From assembly GCF_002368395.1 (NCBI RefSeq), contig NZ_AP018254.1, positions 3,968,001 to 4,032,000 of the forward strand: a DNA stretch of 64,000 nt, in the 5' to 3' direction. Each line of letters starts with the position of its first letter. Positions within the stretch are counted from its first letter, which is position 1. Of this stretch, positions 26,813 through 35,216 are shown piece by piece. Made by a program: the position numbers and the translations under genes. The DNA comes from Calothrix sp. NIES-3974. GTDB lineage: Bacteria > Cyanobacteriota > Cyanobacteriia > Cyanobacteriales > Nostocaceae. The notes under the pieces were generated by a model that ran no database searches, had not been told where the DNA came from, and saw only the letters and a list, made by a program, of their open reading frames with translations.

Positions 26813-28383
26813 CTATCCATTAGTCACATCTTTCTTAACAAAGTCTGAAAAGCGATTATAGAAATGATTTCAGTAGAGGGATTAAGCATTAAGATTAGAC
26901 AAAACTCAGAAAGTATGCATTTAGATTTGATGGGCTAGCTTCCAAGTTACGGCGATATCGTGCAATCGTCGTAACCCTCTCCAAATCGTCTTGACTCCAG
27001 GTTCCCCATCACCTTTACGACCCAGAAAACCACCTAGTCGAGCAATCATTCGTACAGCTTCTCTTAATGTTGGTGGCTGATCTGGTGGAATTGGGTTTTT
27101 GTTCACACTTACACATAAAGATTGCCATTCAACTGTAGTTAAAACCGTTTCACAACTTTGTTCTGGATTATCCCTTGCTTGGTAAGTTAACCATAATAAT
27201 CGCCATGCCACAATCGAATATGTCGCTAATGCCATTGATAGGCGTTTTCCTGTCTCCAGTTGTAATTCCTCGATTCGACAACCGCTTTTCAATGTATAGT
27301 GATAACGCTCGATTAACCAACGATATGTATACCATTCAACACATTTTACCGCATCTTCAAGGCTATTAATTTCCAATGTCGTTAACAATAACCAACTGAT
27401 TGGTTTTATCTCCGATGGTGGACTCTTTTCTTCTGCTAATATCACCTGTAGTTTTACTGGTTTACAAAGCGAACGCCCGAGCTTATTTTTTGGTACTTCT
27501 ATTTCAACTGTTTCGTATCTAATTGTTAGTTTTGCTATCCTTTCTGGTCTTTCTGGATTTCTTCTTACCTTGACTTCTACTTCTCCCTGAGTTGGACTTG
27601 ACCTGATCGCCTCATGTAGATAATTCGCTGTATGGCTAACTTTTCTATTATGAGTTCCTCTGATTAGTAAGTGGCTATTTTCTGGTCTTTCCTGATTAAA
27701 TAAATCAAATATATCTGCTTCTGAGTCTGCTACTGTTATGATTTTTATCTTTTCTGGTAGTAATTTATTTGTTCTCTCTAGCCCTTCCAACCATCTTTGG
27801 CTTTCTTTTTCTTCTGTTTGTCTTTTTCTACGTGTTTTTGCTATTCCTAAATCTTCGATATTTCTTGACCATACTTGTTGGTCTATTACTCCCAGTGGAA
27901 CTCCTTTTATGCTTGATAATAACGTTGAATGTACTTTTAATCCTAAACTTTTTCTCTGGTCTAGATATCCAATTCCTTCTGTTGCTGGATGACTTGTTAC
28001 ATCCATATTTGTTGTGTCTTGTATTGCTAATACTATCTCGTGTTCTTTTGCCCTTTCGATTGTACTTTTGATATGTCCATTGCTTATATCTGATGGTTTT
28101 ATATACGGCGAACTCCACAAATCATATGCTGCTGTTGTCGCTGCTACGCTCCCACATGCTTGAGGTACACTCGATGTTGGTTGTGCTGCTAAATCTTCTA
28201 CCATCTTTATCAAACGCTTGTTTCGCCGTTTATCTCCCAAATCCAAGTGCTTCAATTCCCTTGCTGCCCATTTTTCCATTTTTTACACCCTATCTTTCCT
28301 CTCTCAAAACTATACCTATCAAGCCTTTCGTCTTCTTTTAAGTATTTTTACTTTTTGTTAAGAAAGATCCGGGTAATGGATAG
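26813..28383. mobile_element. IS4-family (Tn5-like) insertion sequence
   Basis: The element is bounded by 27-base imperfect inverted repeats at 26813-26839 and 28357-28383. Both begin CTATCCATTA and end ATCTTTCTTAAC, differing only in the five bases between. It holds one transposase gene. The nine bases flanking each side (CCTCCCCGA and CTGGATGCA) do not match, so no target duplication is visible: the element may be old or one flank has rearranged. It separates the P-type ATPase gene from hisF without cutting a recognisable gene. Confidence 0.85.
26921..28279 (-). CDS. IS4-family transposase, Tn5-like
   Basis: A full 452-residue transposase. The N terminus (WAARELKHLDLGDKRRNKRLIKMVEDLA) is the Tn5-type DNA-binding domain. 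The DDE core shows Asp in AIQDTTNMD, Asp in VADSEADIFDL and Glu in the YREK-like block YRWLIERYHYTLKSGCRIEELQLE. The C terminus resembles the Tn5 dimerisation region (RMIARLGGFLGRKGDGEPGVKTIWRG). No stop or frameshift interrupts it, so it may still be active. It lies between the inverted repeats of the element at 26813-28383. Confidence 0.92.
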   Translation of the reverse strand: MEKWAARELKHLDLGDKRRNKRLIKMVEDLAAQPTSSVPQACGSVAATTAAYDLWSSPYIKPSDISNGHIKSTIERAKEHEIVLAIQDTTNMDVTSHPATEGIGYLDQRKSLGLKVHSTLLSSIKGVPLGVIDQQVWSRNIEDLGIAKTRRKRQTEEKESQRWLEGLERTNKLLPEKIKIITVADSEADIFDLFNQERPENSHLLIRGTHNRKVSHTANYLHEAIRSSPTQGEVEVKVRRNPERPERIAKLTIRYETVEIEVPKNKLGRSLCKPVKLQVILAEEKSPPSEIKPISWLLLTTLEINSLEDAVKCVEWYTYRWLIERYHYTLKSGCRIEELQLETGKRLSMALATYSIVAWRLLWLTYQARDNPEQSCETVLTTVEWQSLCVSVNKNPIPPDQPPTLREAVRMIARLGGFLGRKGDGEPGVKTIWRGLRRLHDIAVTWKLAHQI

Positions 28384-28536
28384 CTGGATGCAGAGGGAGT
28401 GGGATTGACTGGCAACTTGTCCACAATTAACTGGTAAAATTTTTTGCTAATTACAAAAAAATCTTCCTCAAGGAATACCCCTACCAGTCTAAAATTTAAG
28501 TCCGGGTAATCTAATCAGCAACACAAAGAGGAACGC

Positions 28537-29310
28537 ATGTTGGCGAAAAGAATCTTACCTTGTTTGGATGTCAAGGCAGGACGGGTTGTCAAGGGAATTA
28601 ATTTTGTTAATCTCCGGGATGCGGGAGATCCCGTTGAGTTAGCAAAGGTTTACAATGAAGCCGGAGCAGATGAATTAGTATTTCTAGATATTACAGCCAC
28701 TCATGAAGACCGAGACACGATTTTGGACGTTGTTTACCGAACCGCAGAACAGGTATTCATTCCCCTCACCGTTGGCGGTGGCATCCAATCCTTAGAAAAT
28801 GTTAAAAATCTGTTACGTTCTGGTGCAGATAAGGTTAGTATTAATTCGTCAGCTGTTCGTGACCCTGATTTTATTAACCGGGCTAGCGATCGCTTTGGCA
28901 ATCAATGCATTGTTGTGGCTATTGACGCACGACGAAGGCAAAACCCAGAAAATCCCGGTTGGGATGTGTACGTCAGAGGAGGACGCGAAAATACTGGGTT
29001 AGATGCCATAGCATGGGCCTGTGAAGTGGAAAAGCGTGGTGCAGGCGAATTGTTGGTGACAAGCATGGATGCAGATGGCACACAAGCCGGATATGACTTG
29101 GAACTAACCCGTGCGATCGCCCAAGCTGTCCAAATCCCCGTCATTGCCTCCGGAGGTGCGGGTAACTGTGAACATATTCACGCTGCTGTCACCGAGGGGA
29201 AAGCGGAAGCAGCTTTGTTAGCCTCCCTCTTACATTACGGGCAACTTAGCGTTTCCCAAATCAAATCCTATTTGCGCGATCGCCACGTCCCTGTCCGCCT
29301 ATCACCATAG
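28537..29310 (+). CDS. hisF: Imidazole glycerol phosphate synthase cyclase subunit HisF
   Basis: A 257-residue (beta/alpha)8-barrel enzyme that, with the glutaminase HisH, closes the imidazole ring in histidine biosynthesis and releases AICAR. Both catalytic aspartates are visible: Asp11 in [11 protein letters not shown] and the Asp of VVAIDARR (about residue 130). The phosphate-binding GGGI and ASGGAG loops are also present. GAGG precedes the ATG by six bases. hisH is not next to it, as is usual for the scattered histidine genes of cyanobacteria. Confidence 0.98.
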   Translation: MLAKRILPCLDVKAGRVVKGINFVNLRDAGDPVELAKVYNEAGADELVFLDITATHEDRDTILDVVYRTAEQVFIPLTVGGGIQSLENVKNLLRSGADKVSINSSAVRDPDFINRASDRFGNQCIVVAIDARRRQNPENPGWDVYVRGGRENTGLDAIAWACEVEKRGAGELLVTSMDADGTQAGYDLELTRAIAQAVQIPVIASGGAGNCEHIHAAVTEGKAEAALLASLLHYGQLSVSQIKSYLRDRHVPVRLSP

Positions 29311-29525
29311 ATTGGTTTTCAGTTAAGGGAATCCAATTTAATAATTATCCAAATTTTCGGTAAAAAGCCCAAACTACAGGATATTTTATTTTTTGGAAGT
29401 TCCTAATCTGCAAAATCGGAATTTTTCGTGTCGCACCCCAAATTTTCTTCGGGTTCGACACAAACTGAGAAAAATGTTAATCTTAATTAAGAATATTTAA
29501 AAAGAAATTACCCCACAAAATCCCT

Positions 29526-29711
29526 ATGTTAATTCCAATTTTAGTATTTGACGTAGCCCTAGTCGCCTGGTCGCTACATTTGATGGAAAAAGCCGTTGAA
29601 CTCAAGGAATTTTCTTTAATGTTGGCAGGTTCCTTAGTGGCCCTGGCGGCGGCAGCAATGTTAGTAGTTTACTTCCTCATGGGTCACTGTATGAGTTACT
29701 TATTACATTAG
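29526..29711 (+). CDS. Small membrane protein, unknown function
   Basis: A 61-residue protein made almost entirely of two hydrophobic segments (MLIPILVFDVALVAWSLHL and LMLAGSLVALAAAAMLVVYF) joined by a short charged loop (MEKAVELKEFS). No ribosome-binding site of standard form precedes it. The composition and clean two-helix layout favour a real gene, but the family is not recognised. Confidence 0.5.
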   Translation: MLIPILVFDVALVAWSLHLMEKAVELKEFSLMLAGSLVALAAAAMLVVYFLMGHCMSYLLH

Positions 29712-29873
29712 TTAATATAATTTAAAAGAAAGTTTGATTTTCAAGGTGATAGTGGGGTATAAATCAAAATAACTATAAAGCAATGCATTCAAACTGAAAG
29801 ATTTTCCCCATCAAGGGTTGACAATTAATTCGTACTTGAGCGAATATCAAAAATACACTTACAAAGAGTTTAC

Positions 29874-29946
29874 GGGGTTATAGCTCAGTTGGTAGAGCGC
29901 TGCAATGGCATTGCAGAGGTCAGCGGTTCGAGACCGCTTAGCTCCA
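29874..29946 (+). tRNA. tRNA-Ala (anticodon GGC)
   Basis: A complete 73-base cloverleaf. The acceptor arm GGGGTTA pairs with TAGCTCC, followed by discriminator A. The D arm contains AGCTCAGTTGGTAGAGC, the anticodon arm CTGCA-ATGGCAT-TGCAG places GGC in the loop (alanine, GCC/GCU codons), and the T arm is AGCGGTTCGAGACCGCT. The CCA end is not encoded. No integrase or partial duplicate of the tRNA end was seen next to it. Confidence 0.95.
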
Positions 29947-30104
29947 TTTAGATTTGTGGATTAACGGGTTATATCGTTTTTAGTATCTTCACTCATGCAG
30001 TCAATGCGAATTCATACCTAAGTGCTTCTTCCACTTTGAGGCGATCGCTGTTTTTGCCTCAAGGGATGGGTAGTACAATTAATAGAGCTAAGGTGGAATA
30101 AATT

Positions 30105-30365
30105 ATGCAATCAGCTTTACGTATCACAACCAAGGTTTTACCAGGAAACAAAATAGAAATTGAAATTCCCGAAGCTGAGATTGGGGATAGTGTTGATGTA
30201 TTTGTGATTTTGCCAGAAAAAGCCGAACTAAAACGCCGTTCTGCTGTAGATATTCTGAACGATTTACCTGGGAGGGAGCTTTTTAAAACACCTGAAGAAG
30301 TAGACAAGTATCTTCAAGAGGAAAGGGAATCATCGGAACGCGAAATATTCCTACTTCTAGCTTAG
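30105..30365 (+). CDS. Antitoxin-like protein of a type II toxin-antitoxin pair
   Basis: An 86-residue protein with a beta-rich N terminus (ALRITTKVLPGNKIEIEIPEAEIGDSVDVFVIL) and a charged, probably flexible C-terminal tail (TPEEVDKYLQEERESSE). This order (DNA-binding or dimer part, then toxin-binding tail) is usual for antitoxins. It directly precedes a PIN-domain toxin remnant. GGTGGA lies about eight bases before the ATG. The frame is intact, so it could still be made although its toxin partner is broken. Confidence 0.75.
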   Translation: MQSALRITTKVLPGNKIEIEIPEAEIGDSVDVFVILPEKAELKRRSAVDILNDLPGRELFKTPEEVDKYLQEERESSEREIFLLLA

Positions 30366-30780
30366 TATATGTAGATACATCACCCGTAATTTACAGCTTT
30401 AAGAAGTTTCCTGAATATCTACCCCTACTCTCACCTCTGTGGTTAAAACTAAACTACAAGCAGGAGAAATTGAAGTTGTTAGCAGTGAATTAATTTTGAT
30501 GGAAACCTTGGTTCTACCTTTGCGAAATTCCAACTCAATTTTAATTAACGCTTATGAGCAGCTTTTAATTTCATCAGAAATGCGATTAATTCCTATAAGT
30601 CAATCCATCCTACAACAAGCTGCTAATATAAGGGCTACAACTAACATCAAAACCCCTGATGCAATTCATGTTGCAACAGCTTTATCCGATAGATGTAATC
30701 AATTTATTACTAATGATAGAGGCTTTCGTAATATCACCGGTTTACCTGTTATTATCCTCAGTGAAATATTAGTATCTTAA
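30365..30780 (+). pseudogene. VapC-like PIN-domain toxin, frameshifted
   Basis: The start of the PIN domain is read in one frame from 30365 (VYVDTSPVIYS to LLSPLWLKL) and the rest in another frame from about 30445 (LQAGEIEVVSSEL to the stop at 30780). The break is at a five-base tandem duplication, AAACT-AAACT, near 30445-30455; removing five bases restores one continuous protein. All four acidic PIN positions are still present across the two parts (VDTS, METL, PDAIH, NDRGF). In addition, no ATG, GTG or TTG is found in frame between the preceding in-frame stop and VYVDTS. The toxin therefore looks inactivated, probably recently. Confidence 0.8.
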
Positions 30781-30907
30781 ACTTAAATAAGGGACTTCCA
30801 GAAAATAAAATATCCTCTGGTGAAAGGGTATCTAACCCGAAAAATAGGTAGGGATGCCTTTTCCAGTATCGAAAATTAGATAATTATTAAATTGGATTAC
30901 CCTCATG

Positions 30908-31258
30908 TTAAAATCCCACCTGTTGATCGAAGCGTAACATTTCCAAACTGCGATCGCCATACACTCCTTCAATTTGTTGACGACAGCAGTCAATGGCAAA
31001 ATCGTTTAATTCCTCTGGTTCTATTCCATACATGTCCTCAAAAATATCCGCTTGCACTCGACAAAAGCGGGGACGTTTTTCATAAATCCGACACTCACGA
31101 TTATCATGGTCAAAATTAATACACCACCCATCGACACCGACCATACTTAAATACAATTCCAGTTCTTCCGGGGTGAGGTATTCATCTAAATCGGGTCGTT
31201 CGCGGGGGTCTAGATGACAGCAAGCACCGCAGTTTTTGACACATTTCCAAGTAGCCAT
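30908..31258 (-). CDS. YkgJ-family cysteine-cluster protein
   Basis: A 116-residue protein with the cysteine pattern of the YkgJ/UPF0153 family: WKCVKNCGACCH at the N terminus, then WCINFDHDNRECRIYEKRPRFCR in the middle and a later DCCRQ. These cysteines are thought to bind a metal (zinc or an iron-sulfur centre). The biochemical function is not known. It stands alone on the minus strand between the toxin-antitoxin remnant and psb30. Confidence 0.9.
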   Translation of the reverse strand: MATWKCVKNCGACCHLDPRERPDLDEYLTPEELELYLSMVGVDGWCINFDHDNRECRIYEKRPRFCRVQADIFEDMYGIEPEELNDFAIDCCRQQIEGVYGDRSLEMLRFDQQVGF

Positions 31259-31545
31259 TTTGTTTCACGAGGTGGGGAAAATTATCGTTGTCAGTAGAGA
31301 CGCGATATGTAGCGTCTGTACAGGGAACTGCGCTACGCGTATCTATGATTCTGGTGTCAGCATTACATGTATTCTAATCCCTCTTCCCTACTTCCTACTC
31401 CCTGAGTCAGATTATGTTGTTTCTTATAATTTTGTTAAGTAAATTAAAAACAGCGCTCCTTAGCCAGATAAAATCTAATCTTAAGACTTCTTTGGTAGTT
31501 TATTCTTTACCGTTTTAAATTAATTTAGGTCAACTCGGAGGAAAA
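31259..31545. other. Intergenic stretch upstream of psb30
   Basis: About 290 bases. The first half holds dispersed units (GTAGAGACGCGATATGTAGCG near 31295, CTGGTGTCAGCATTACATGTATT near 31352, CCCTACTTCCTACTCCC). The second half, AT-rich, should carry the psb30 promoter. A 68-residue frame at 31236-31442 lies on the repeats and is not accepted. Confidence 0.5.
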
Positions 31546-31668
31546 ATGTTTGAGGCGTTAGCAAGTATTAAATGGGAAGTGATTTTCCAACTTACGGCAG
31601 TTGCATTAATCATGTTGTCTGGTCCCATTGTGATTTTTCTGTTAGCAGTCCGCAAGGGTGATTTATAA
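31546..31668 (+). CDS. psb30: Photosystem II protein Psb30 (Ycf12)
   Basis: A 40-codon gene. The product, one membrane helix, begins MFEALASIKWEVIFQLT and ends with SGPIVIFLLAVRKGDL. The WEVIFQLT, SGP and FLLAVRxGDL blocks are the signature of Psb30/Ycf12, a small subunit at the edge of the photosystem II core in the thylakoid membrane. GGAGG lies six bases before the ATG, a strong ribosome-binding site. The length fits the family. It stands alone, with its own upstream region. Confidence 0.93.
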   Translation: MFEALASIKWEVIFQLTAVALIMLSGPIVIFLLAVRKGDL

Positions 31669-31680
31669 TTTGCGTTTCCC

Positions 31681-31797
31681 GGATTTCTCACAAACTCCTA
31701 AAACTTTCAGTGAGTAGGGAGTGATGGGAGTAGGGAGTAGTAGGAAAATCAACCCATTACTCAAGGCTTATAAATTTTTTGTGAGAAATGCAGGATT
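31681..31797 (+). repeat. MITE-like dispersed repeat (TTTGTGAG family), compact copy
   Basis: The unit begins GGATTTCTCACAAACTCC and ends TTTTTTGTGAGAAATGCAGG, so the ends form an imperfect inverted repeat of about 14 bases. Inside are ACTTTCAGTGAGTAGGGAG and AGGAAAATCAACCCATTACT. No open frame is present. It lies just downstream of psb30 and could act as its terminator, but its repetition elsewhere (23105, 41855, 61535) marks it as a mobile or formerly mobile repeat. Confidence 0.7.
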
Positions 31798-31960
31798 TGC
31801 GGTCTTGGCTTACAAGCGGTTTTTGAAAGAATACAGAATGTAGGATACGGGATACAGAATATTCTATAGAGGGGTAAACAAGTGTTTGCCCTTAATTTTG
31901 GGAATTTCCTTGTTTTTTCCACAAAATCTTTCTGCTCCCTACTCCCTGTTCCTGCAATTC

Positions 31961-33991
31961 CTACCCCAGGACTGACAGAGCTGCTTGAATCAAGTTGTGT
32001 AGGTGGGGTTGGGATATATCGACTTGTTTGGCATTTTCACGATTTGTTCCTAGGAGTCCAGTTTGTTGTTCGAGTTGGACTGCAAGGATGTTGCCATCGG
32101 GGTTTTTGATGCGTAGTTCTTTGCCTGTACCATTTTGATAAAGTCCACAGATGTATTGACGACCTTGGTATTCAAAGGTGAGGGAGGTTTGTTTTTCGGT
32201 AATTTGAGCGGTTGGGGAAGTGCGAAAACCGACAATTTCCATTTCCAGGGAGATATTGCCGTTAAATTCATTTTCTCGCAGTTTGTAGGCGATATCTACC
32301 CGTCCAGGGAGGGGAAAATAATCGCGCGATCGCCACATAATTCCTTTGATGCGATAATCTGTATTATTTACCTGTTGGGCTAGGGTCATCTTAATATGAC
32401 TTTTACCAACTATTTCCTGTTCTACTACCCGGACATTGGGTGTCCAAAATACGGGATTGGGATTATCGATTCCACAGGGTTCTAATAGGCTGAGTTGTTG
32501 ATAAAGTTGGGAAGTAAGTTGGTAAATGTCGGCTTGTGCGTCAATTTTCACTAGGGGTTTGAGGTGTTCTAGTTGTAAACATTGGTGAGCAAATTCACTC
32601 AAACGCGATCGCAATGCCATTAAATTTTCCCCAGGTAAGGAAAATCCGCCAGCCGCTCGGTGTCCTCCGTATTTACCCAGTAAATCTTGACAAAATTCTA
32701 AAGCCTCAAATACGTGAAATTCGGGAATACTACGAGCCGAACCGCGAATTTGGCCATCCTCCTCATAGGTACCAATAAATACAGGCACACCATAACGCTC
32801 CACTAATCGAGAGGCCACAATCCCAATTACCCCATGATGCCATCCCGCTTTGACCACAACTAACACCCGTTCTTCAGCGATCGCATCCACAAACTGAGTT
32901 TCGACAATTTCCACCGCTTCCTGCTCAATTTGCTCACACATCAACTGACGTTCACGGTTAGTTCCCTCACACTGCATGGCTCGCTCTAAAGCCACACCCA
33001 TATCATCGGTAGTCAATAACTCAATCACCACTTGGGGATCACCAATTCGACCCACCGCATTAATTCGGGGACCAAGTTTAAATCCGATATCATCGGGACG
33101 TAGGGTTTTACCAGAAGAGGGAGGGGAAGGGTTGACAGAAGAGTTACTATTAGCTCCCTGTTCCCTCACCTGCAACCCAGAAATTTGAATCAAAGCTTGA
33201 ATACCGGGGATTTGGGATTTAGGTAATTGCCGTAAACCCCGTTTTAACCAGCGACGATTGACACCCGTAAGGGGTGCTAAATCGGCAATGGTTCCCAAGG
33301 TAAACAATTCCAACATCGACTGTCGGATACCACTATTAGTCTGTCCTAGTGCTTGGGCAAGGGTGACTGCTAAAATATAGGCGACACCGACACCCGCGAC
33401 ACCGCGATATAAAGAAGTTTCTGGTAGTAATTTCGGGTTTAAAATGGCATTGGCTGGGGGTAATTGCTGGGGAATATCGTGGTGGTCAGTAATAATCACC
33501 TTTAAACCCAGGGTACGAGCTAGAGCAATGGGTTCATAGGCAGAAATACCGTTATCCACCGTTAAAACGATACTTACCCCATCCCGGTGAAAATCCTCAA
33601 TAATGCGGTTATTTATCCCGTAACCTTCCTGCATTCGACTAGGAATAGCATAATCTACTTGGGCACCTAAATAACGCAAACCCCGTAATAATAGAGCCGT
33701 ACTCGTCATCCCATCCGCATCATAATCACCACAAATTGCAATTTTTGCTTGTGTTGCGATCGCATCTTGCAGTAATTCCACACTCACAACTAAATCGGCA
33801 AATTCTGTCAACGGGGATGGTAAAGATAGGGACTCTGGTTCTAAAAACATCCCCGCTTCCTCCACAGTGGTGATACGACGATTGACCAACAACTGACCAA
33901 TAATTGGCGAAATCTCAAACCTAGCTGCAAACTGGTGAGCTAGTTCGGGTTGGGGAGGATGAATATACCAGCGTTGATTAGGTAAGGACAT
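31961..33991 (-). CDS. recJ: Single-stranded-DNA-specific exonuclease RecJ
   Basis: A DHH-family 5'-3' exonuclease used in recombination and mismatch repair. The start at 33991 (MSLPNQRWYIHPPQ) is preferred over 34033 because family members begin with this W-containing motif and the extra 14 residues look non-coding. Motifs are CGDYDADGMTSTALL (motif I) and ITDHHDIPQ (DHH), with the DHHA1 part GGHRAAGGFS and an OB-like C-terminal domain. The protein is 676 residues, a little longer than E. coli RecJ. Between DHH and DHHA1 a Ser/Pro-rich insert (NSNSSVNPSPPSSGK) is present. Confidence 0.95.
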   Translation of the reverse strand: MSLPNQRWYIHPPQPELAHQFAARFEISPIIGQLLVNRRITTVEEAGMFLEPESLSLPSPLTEFADLVVSVELLQDAIATQAKIAICGDYDADGMTSTALLLRGLRYLGAQVDYAIPSRMQEGYGINNRIIEDFHRDGVSIVLTVDNGISAYEPIALARTLGLKVIITDHHDIPQQLPPANAILNPKLLPETSLYRGVAGVGVAYILAVTLAQALGQTNSGIRQSMLELFTLGTIADLAPLTGVNRRWLKRGLRQLPKSQIPGIQALIQISGLQVREQGANSNSSVNPSPPSSGKTLRPDDIGFKLGPRINAVGRIGDPQVVIELLTTDDMGVALERAMQCEGTNRERQLMCEQIEQEAVEIVETQFVDAIAEERVLVVVKAGWHHGVIGIVASRLVERYGVPVFIGTYEEDGQIRGSARSIPEFHVFEALEFCQDLLGKYGGHRAAGGFSLPGENLMALRSRLSEFAHQCLQLEHLKPLVKIDAQADIYQLTSQLYQQLSLLEPCGIDNPNPVFWTPNVRVVEQEIVGKSHIKMTLAQQVNNTDYRIKGIMWRSRDYFPLPGRVDIAYKLRENEFNGNISLEMEIVGFRTSPTAQITEKQTSLTFEYQGRQYICGLYQNGTGKELRIKNPDGNILAVQLEQQTGLLGTNRENAKQVDISQPHLHNLIQAALSVLG

Positions 33992-34156
33992 GTGGATCAG
34001 AATGCAGAAGATAGCAGGGGGTGAGTTCGGCAACTAGAAATCGGGTTTCTATGGTGGTTTTCTGATTTTACAGATATATGTACAAAGAACCCGACTTCTC
34101 ACGAGGATTTTCAACTGAATTAACTAGTACAGCGTGACGGGTGCAAAATTCCAATT

Positions 34157-34178
34157 AAGTCCTCATCAGCGAGGACTT
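34157..34178 (-). terminator. Hairpin, possible terminator of the gene at 34276-34707
   Basis: AAGTCCTC and GAGGACTT form an eight-base-pair stem with a six-base loop. On the minus strand it lies about 100 bases after the stop of the secreted-protein gene and ahead of recJ. The tail (AATTGGAATTTTGC) is only moderately T-rich, so termination is likely but not certain. Confidence 0.45.
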
Positions 34179-34275
34179 TCCTAATTCGACAACAGTTTAC
34201 AATTGAATGGTGGTGATAATATTTATGGACTTTCTACCCATAACATAACGAAATCATCCACCTCAAAGCTAGATT

Positions 34276-34707
34276 TTATAATACATTTACCCGTCCATCA
34301 TCACGAATATATATCGAGCGATCGCCGGGTGGATACCAGTCGGGACGCAACTCTACCCGCAAAACCTGCCCATGGGGTTGACTGACCACGGCTTTTAAGG
34401 CTCGTCCGGTTTCATCCCAAAATATTATAGATGCATTTGGTTCTGTCACCTGCATTTGGGGAAATTGGATCGCTTTTCCCGGTGCAATAGGAATCGAGTT
34501 GGTGACGTTTATTTTCTGTAATTGCAACATCCTTGGCGTGCGATTAATTACTTCAATTCGGACGTACTGTCCTGGAGTGAATTGTAAAGGTCTCGCACCG
34601 CACTGGGAAGCACAGGTTCCCACCCGATTCGCTTGAGCAGTTTGATTAACTGGCATCCCCATCACCAATAACCCACAGAAAACACCCATTAATAATCTTT
34701 TTTTCAT
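34276..34707 (-). CDS. Secreted protein of unknown function
   Basis: A 143-residue protein with a signal peptide (KKRLLMGVFCGLLVMGM, cleavage near AQA). The mature part holds CASQCG near its start, a possible disulfide, and then a beta-rich region (YVRIEVINRTPRMLQLQKI, ASIIFWDETGRAL) ending in VELRPDWYPPGDRSIYIRDDGRVNVL. This looks like a conserved cyanobacterial periplasmic protein with a beta-sandwich-like body, but I cannot name the family. It lies upstream of recJ on the same strand, with a hairpin between. Confidence 0.65.
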   Translation of the reverse strand: MKKRLLMGVFCGLLVMGMPVNQTAQANRVGTCASQCGARPLQFTPGQYVRIEVINRTPRMLQLQKINVTNSIPIAPGKAIQFPQMQVTEPNASIIFWDETGRALKAVVSQPHGQVLRVELRPDWYPPGDRSIYIRDDGRVNVL

Positions 34708-35216
34708 GACTGATAAAATCCAGTTAAATGTGATATTAGATACTTTACGTTAGCATTTACCTGGGGATATTGAGTAGACAGGGAGTTTAAATCCTGTTTG
34801 CGCACAAATGTATTGGGTTTACAGAAAATGTAGGTAGAGACGTAATATATTAGGTCTCCACATCTCCACAGATATTACGTCTCCACATAATATCGATTCA
34901 AAAAATGGCGTTGCTAAATACAAAATATGAATTGGAAATTTGACGTTGTGTAGAGACGTAGCGATGCTACGTCTCTACGTAGACGCGCGTAGCGTGGATC
35001 GACCGAAGAGATGATTGTGGTTTCAATACAAAATGTAAATAATCATAATTCATACCCAAATTCAGCAACGTCCAAAAATGTTTGCAACACATACTCAATA
35101 TGAGACATAGCACTGCTACGTCTCTACAAAATTCATCTGTCGCATTCTTTATTTTCAAATTGGTATGATATTACGTCTCCACCTCTCCACGATTACGTCT
35201 CCATGCAATACTACGT
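34708..35216. other. Repeat-rich intergenic stretch
   Basis: About 500 bases with several copies or part-copies of the GTAGAGACG/CGTCTCTAC unit. The best is the perfect 13-base-pair hairpin at 34950-34978; others occur near 34837-34880, 35105-35125 and 35170-35215. A GC-rich block (GACGCGCGTAGCGTGGATCG) follows the hairpin. No gene is supported. Confidence 0.65.
34950..34978. repeat. Dispersed hairpin, 13-base-pair perfect stem
   Basis: GTAGAGACGTAGC, three bases, GCTACGTCTCTAC. It has the longest stem of this hairpin family in the window and is directly followed by a GC-rich repeat block. Confidence 0.75.

Noticed and set aside
27738-28341. Leu/Phe-rich plus-strand frames that look like membrane proteins
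   Set aside because: They are the complement of the IS4 transposase gene, which has a complete DDE motif set.
26804-28392. Nine-base target duplication of the IS4 element
   Set aside because: The flanks CCTCCCCGA and CTGGATGCA do not match, so no duplication can be claimed.
29874-29946. tRNA-Ala as an integration site of a genomic island
   Set aside because: No integrase gene and no second copy of the tRNA 3' end were noticed on either side.
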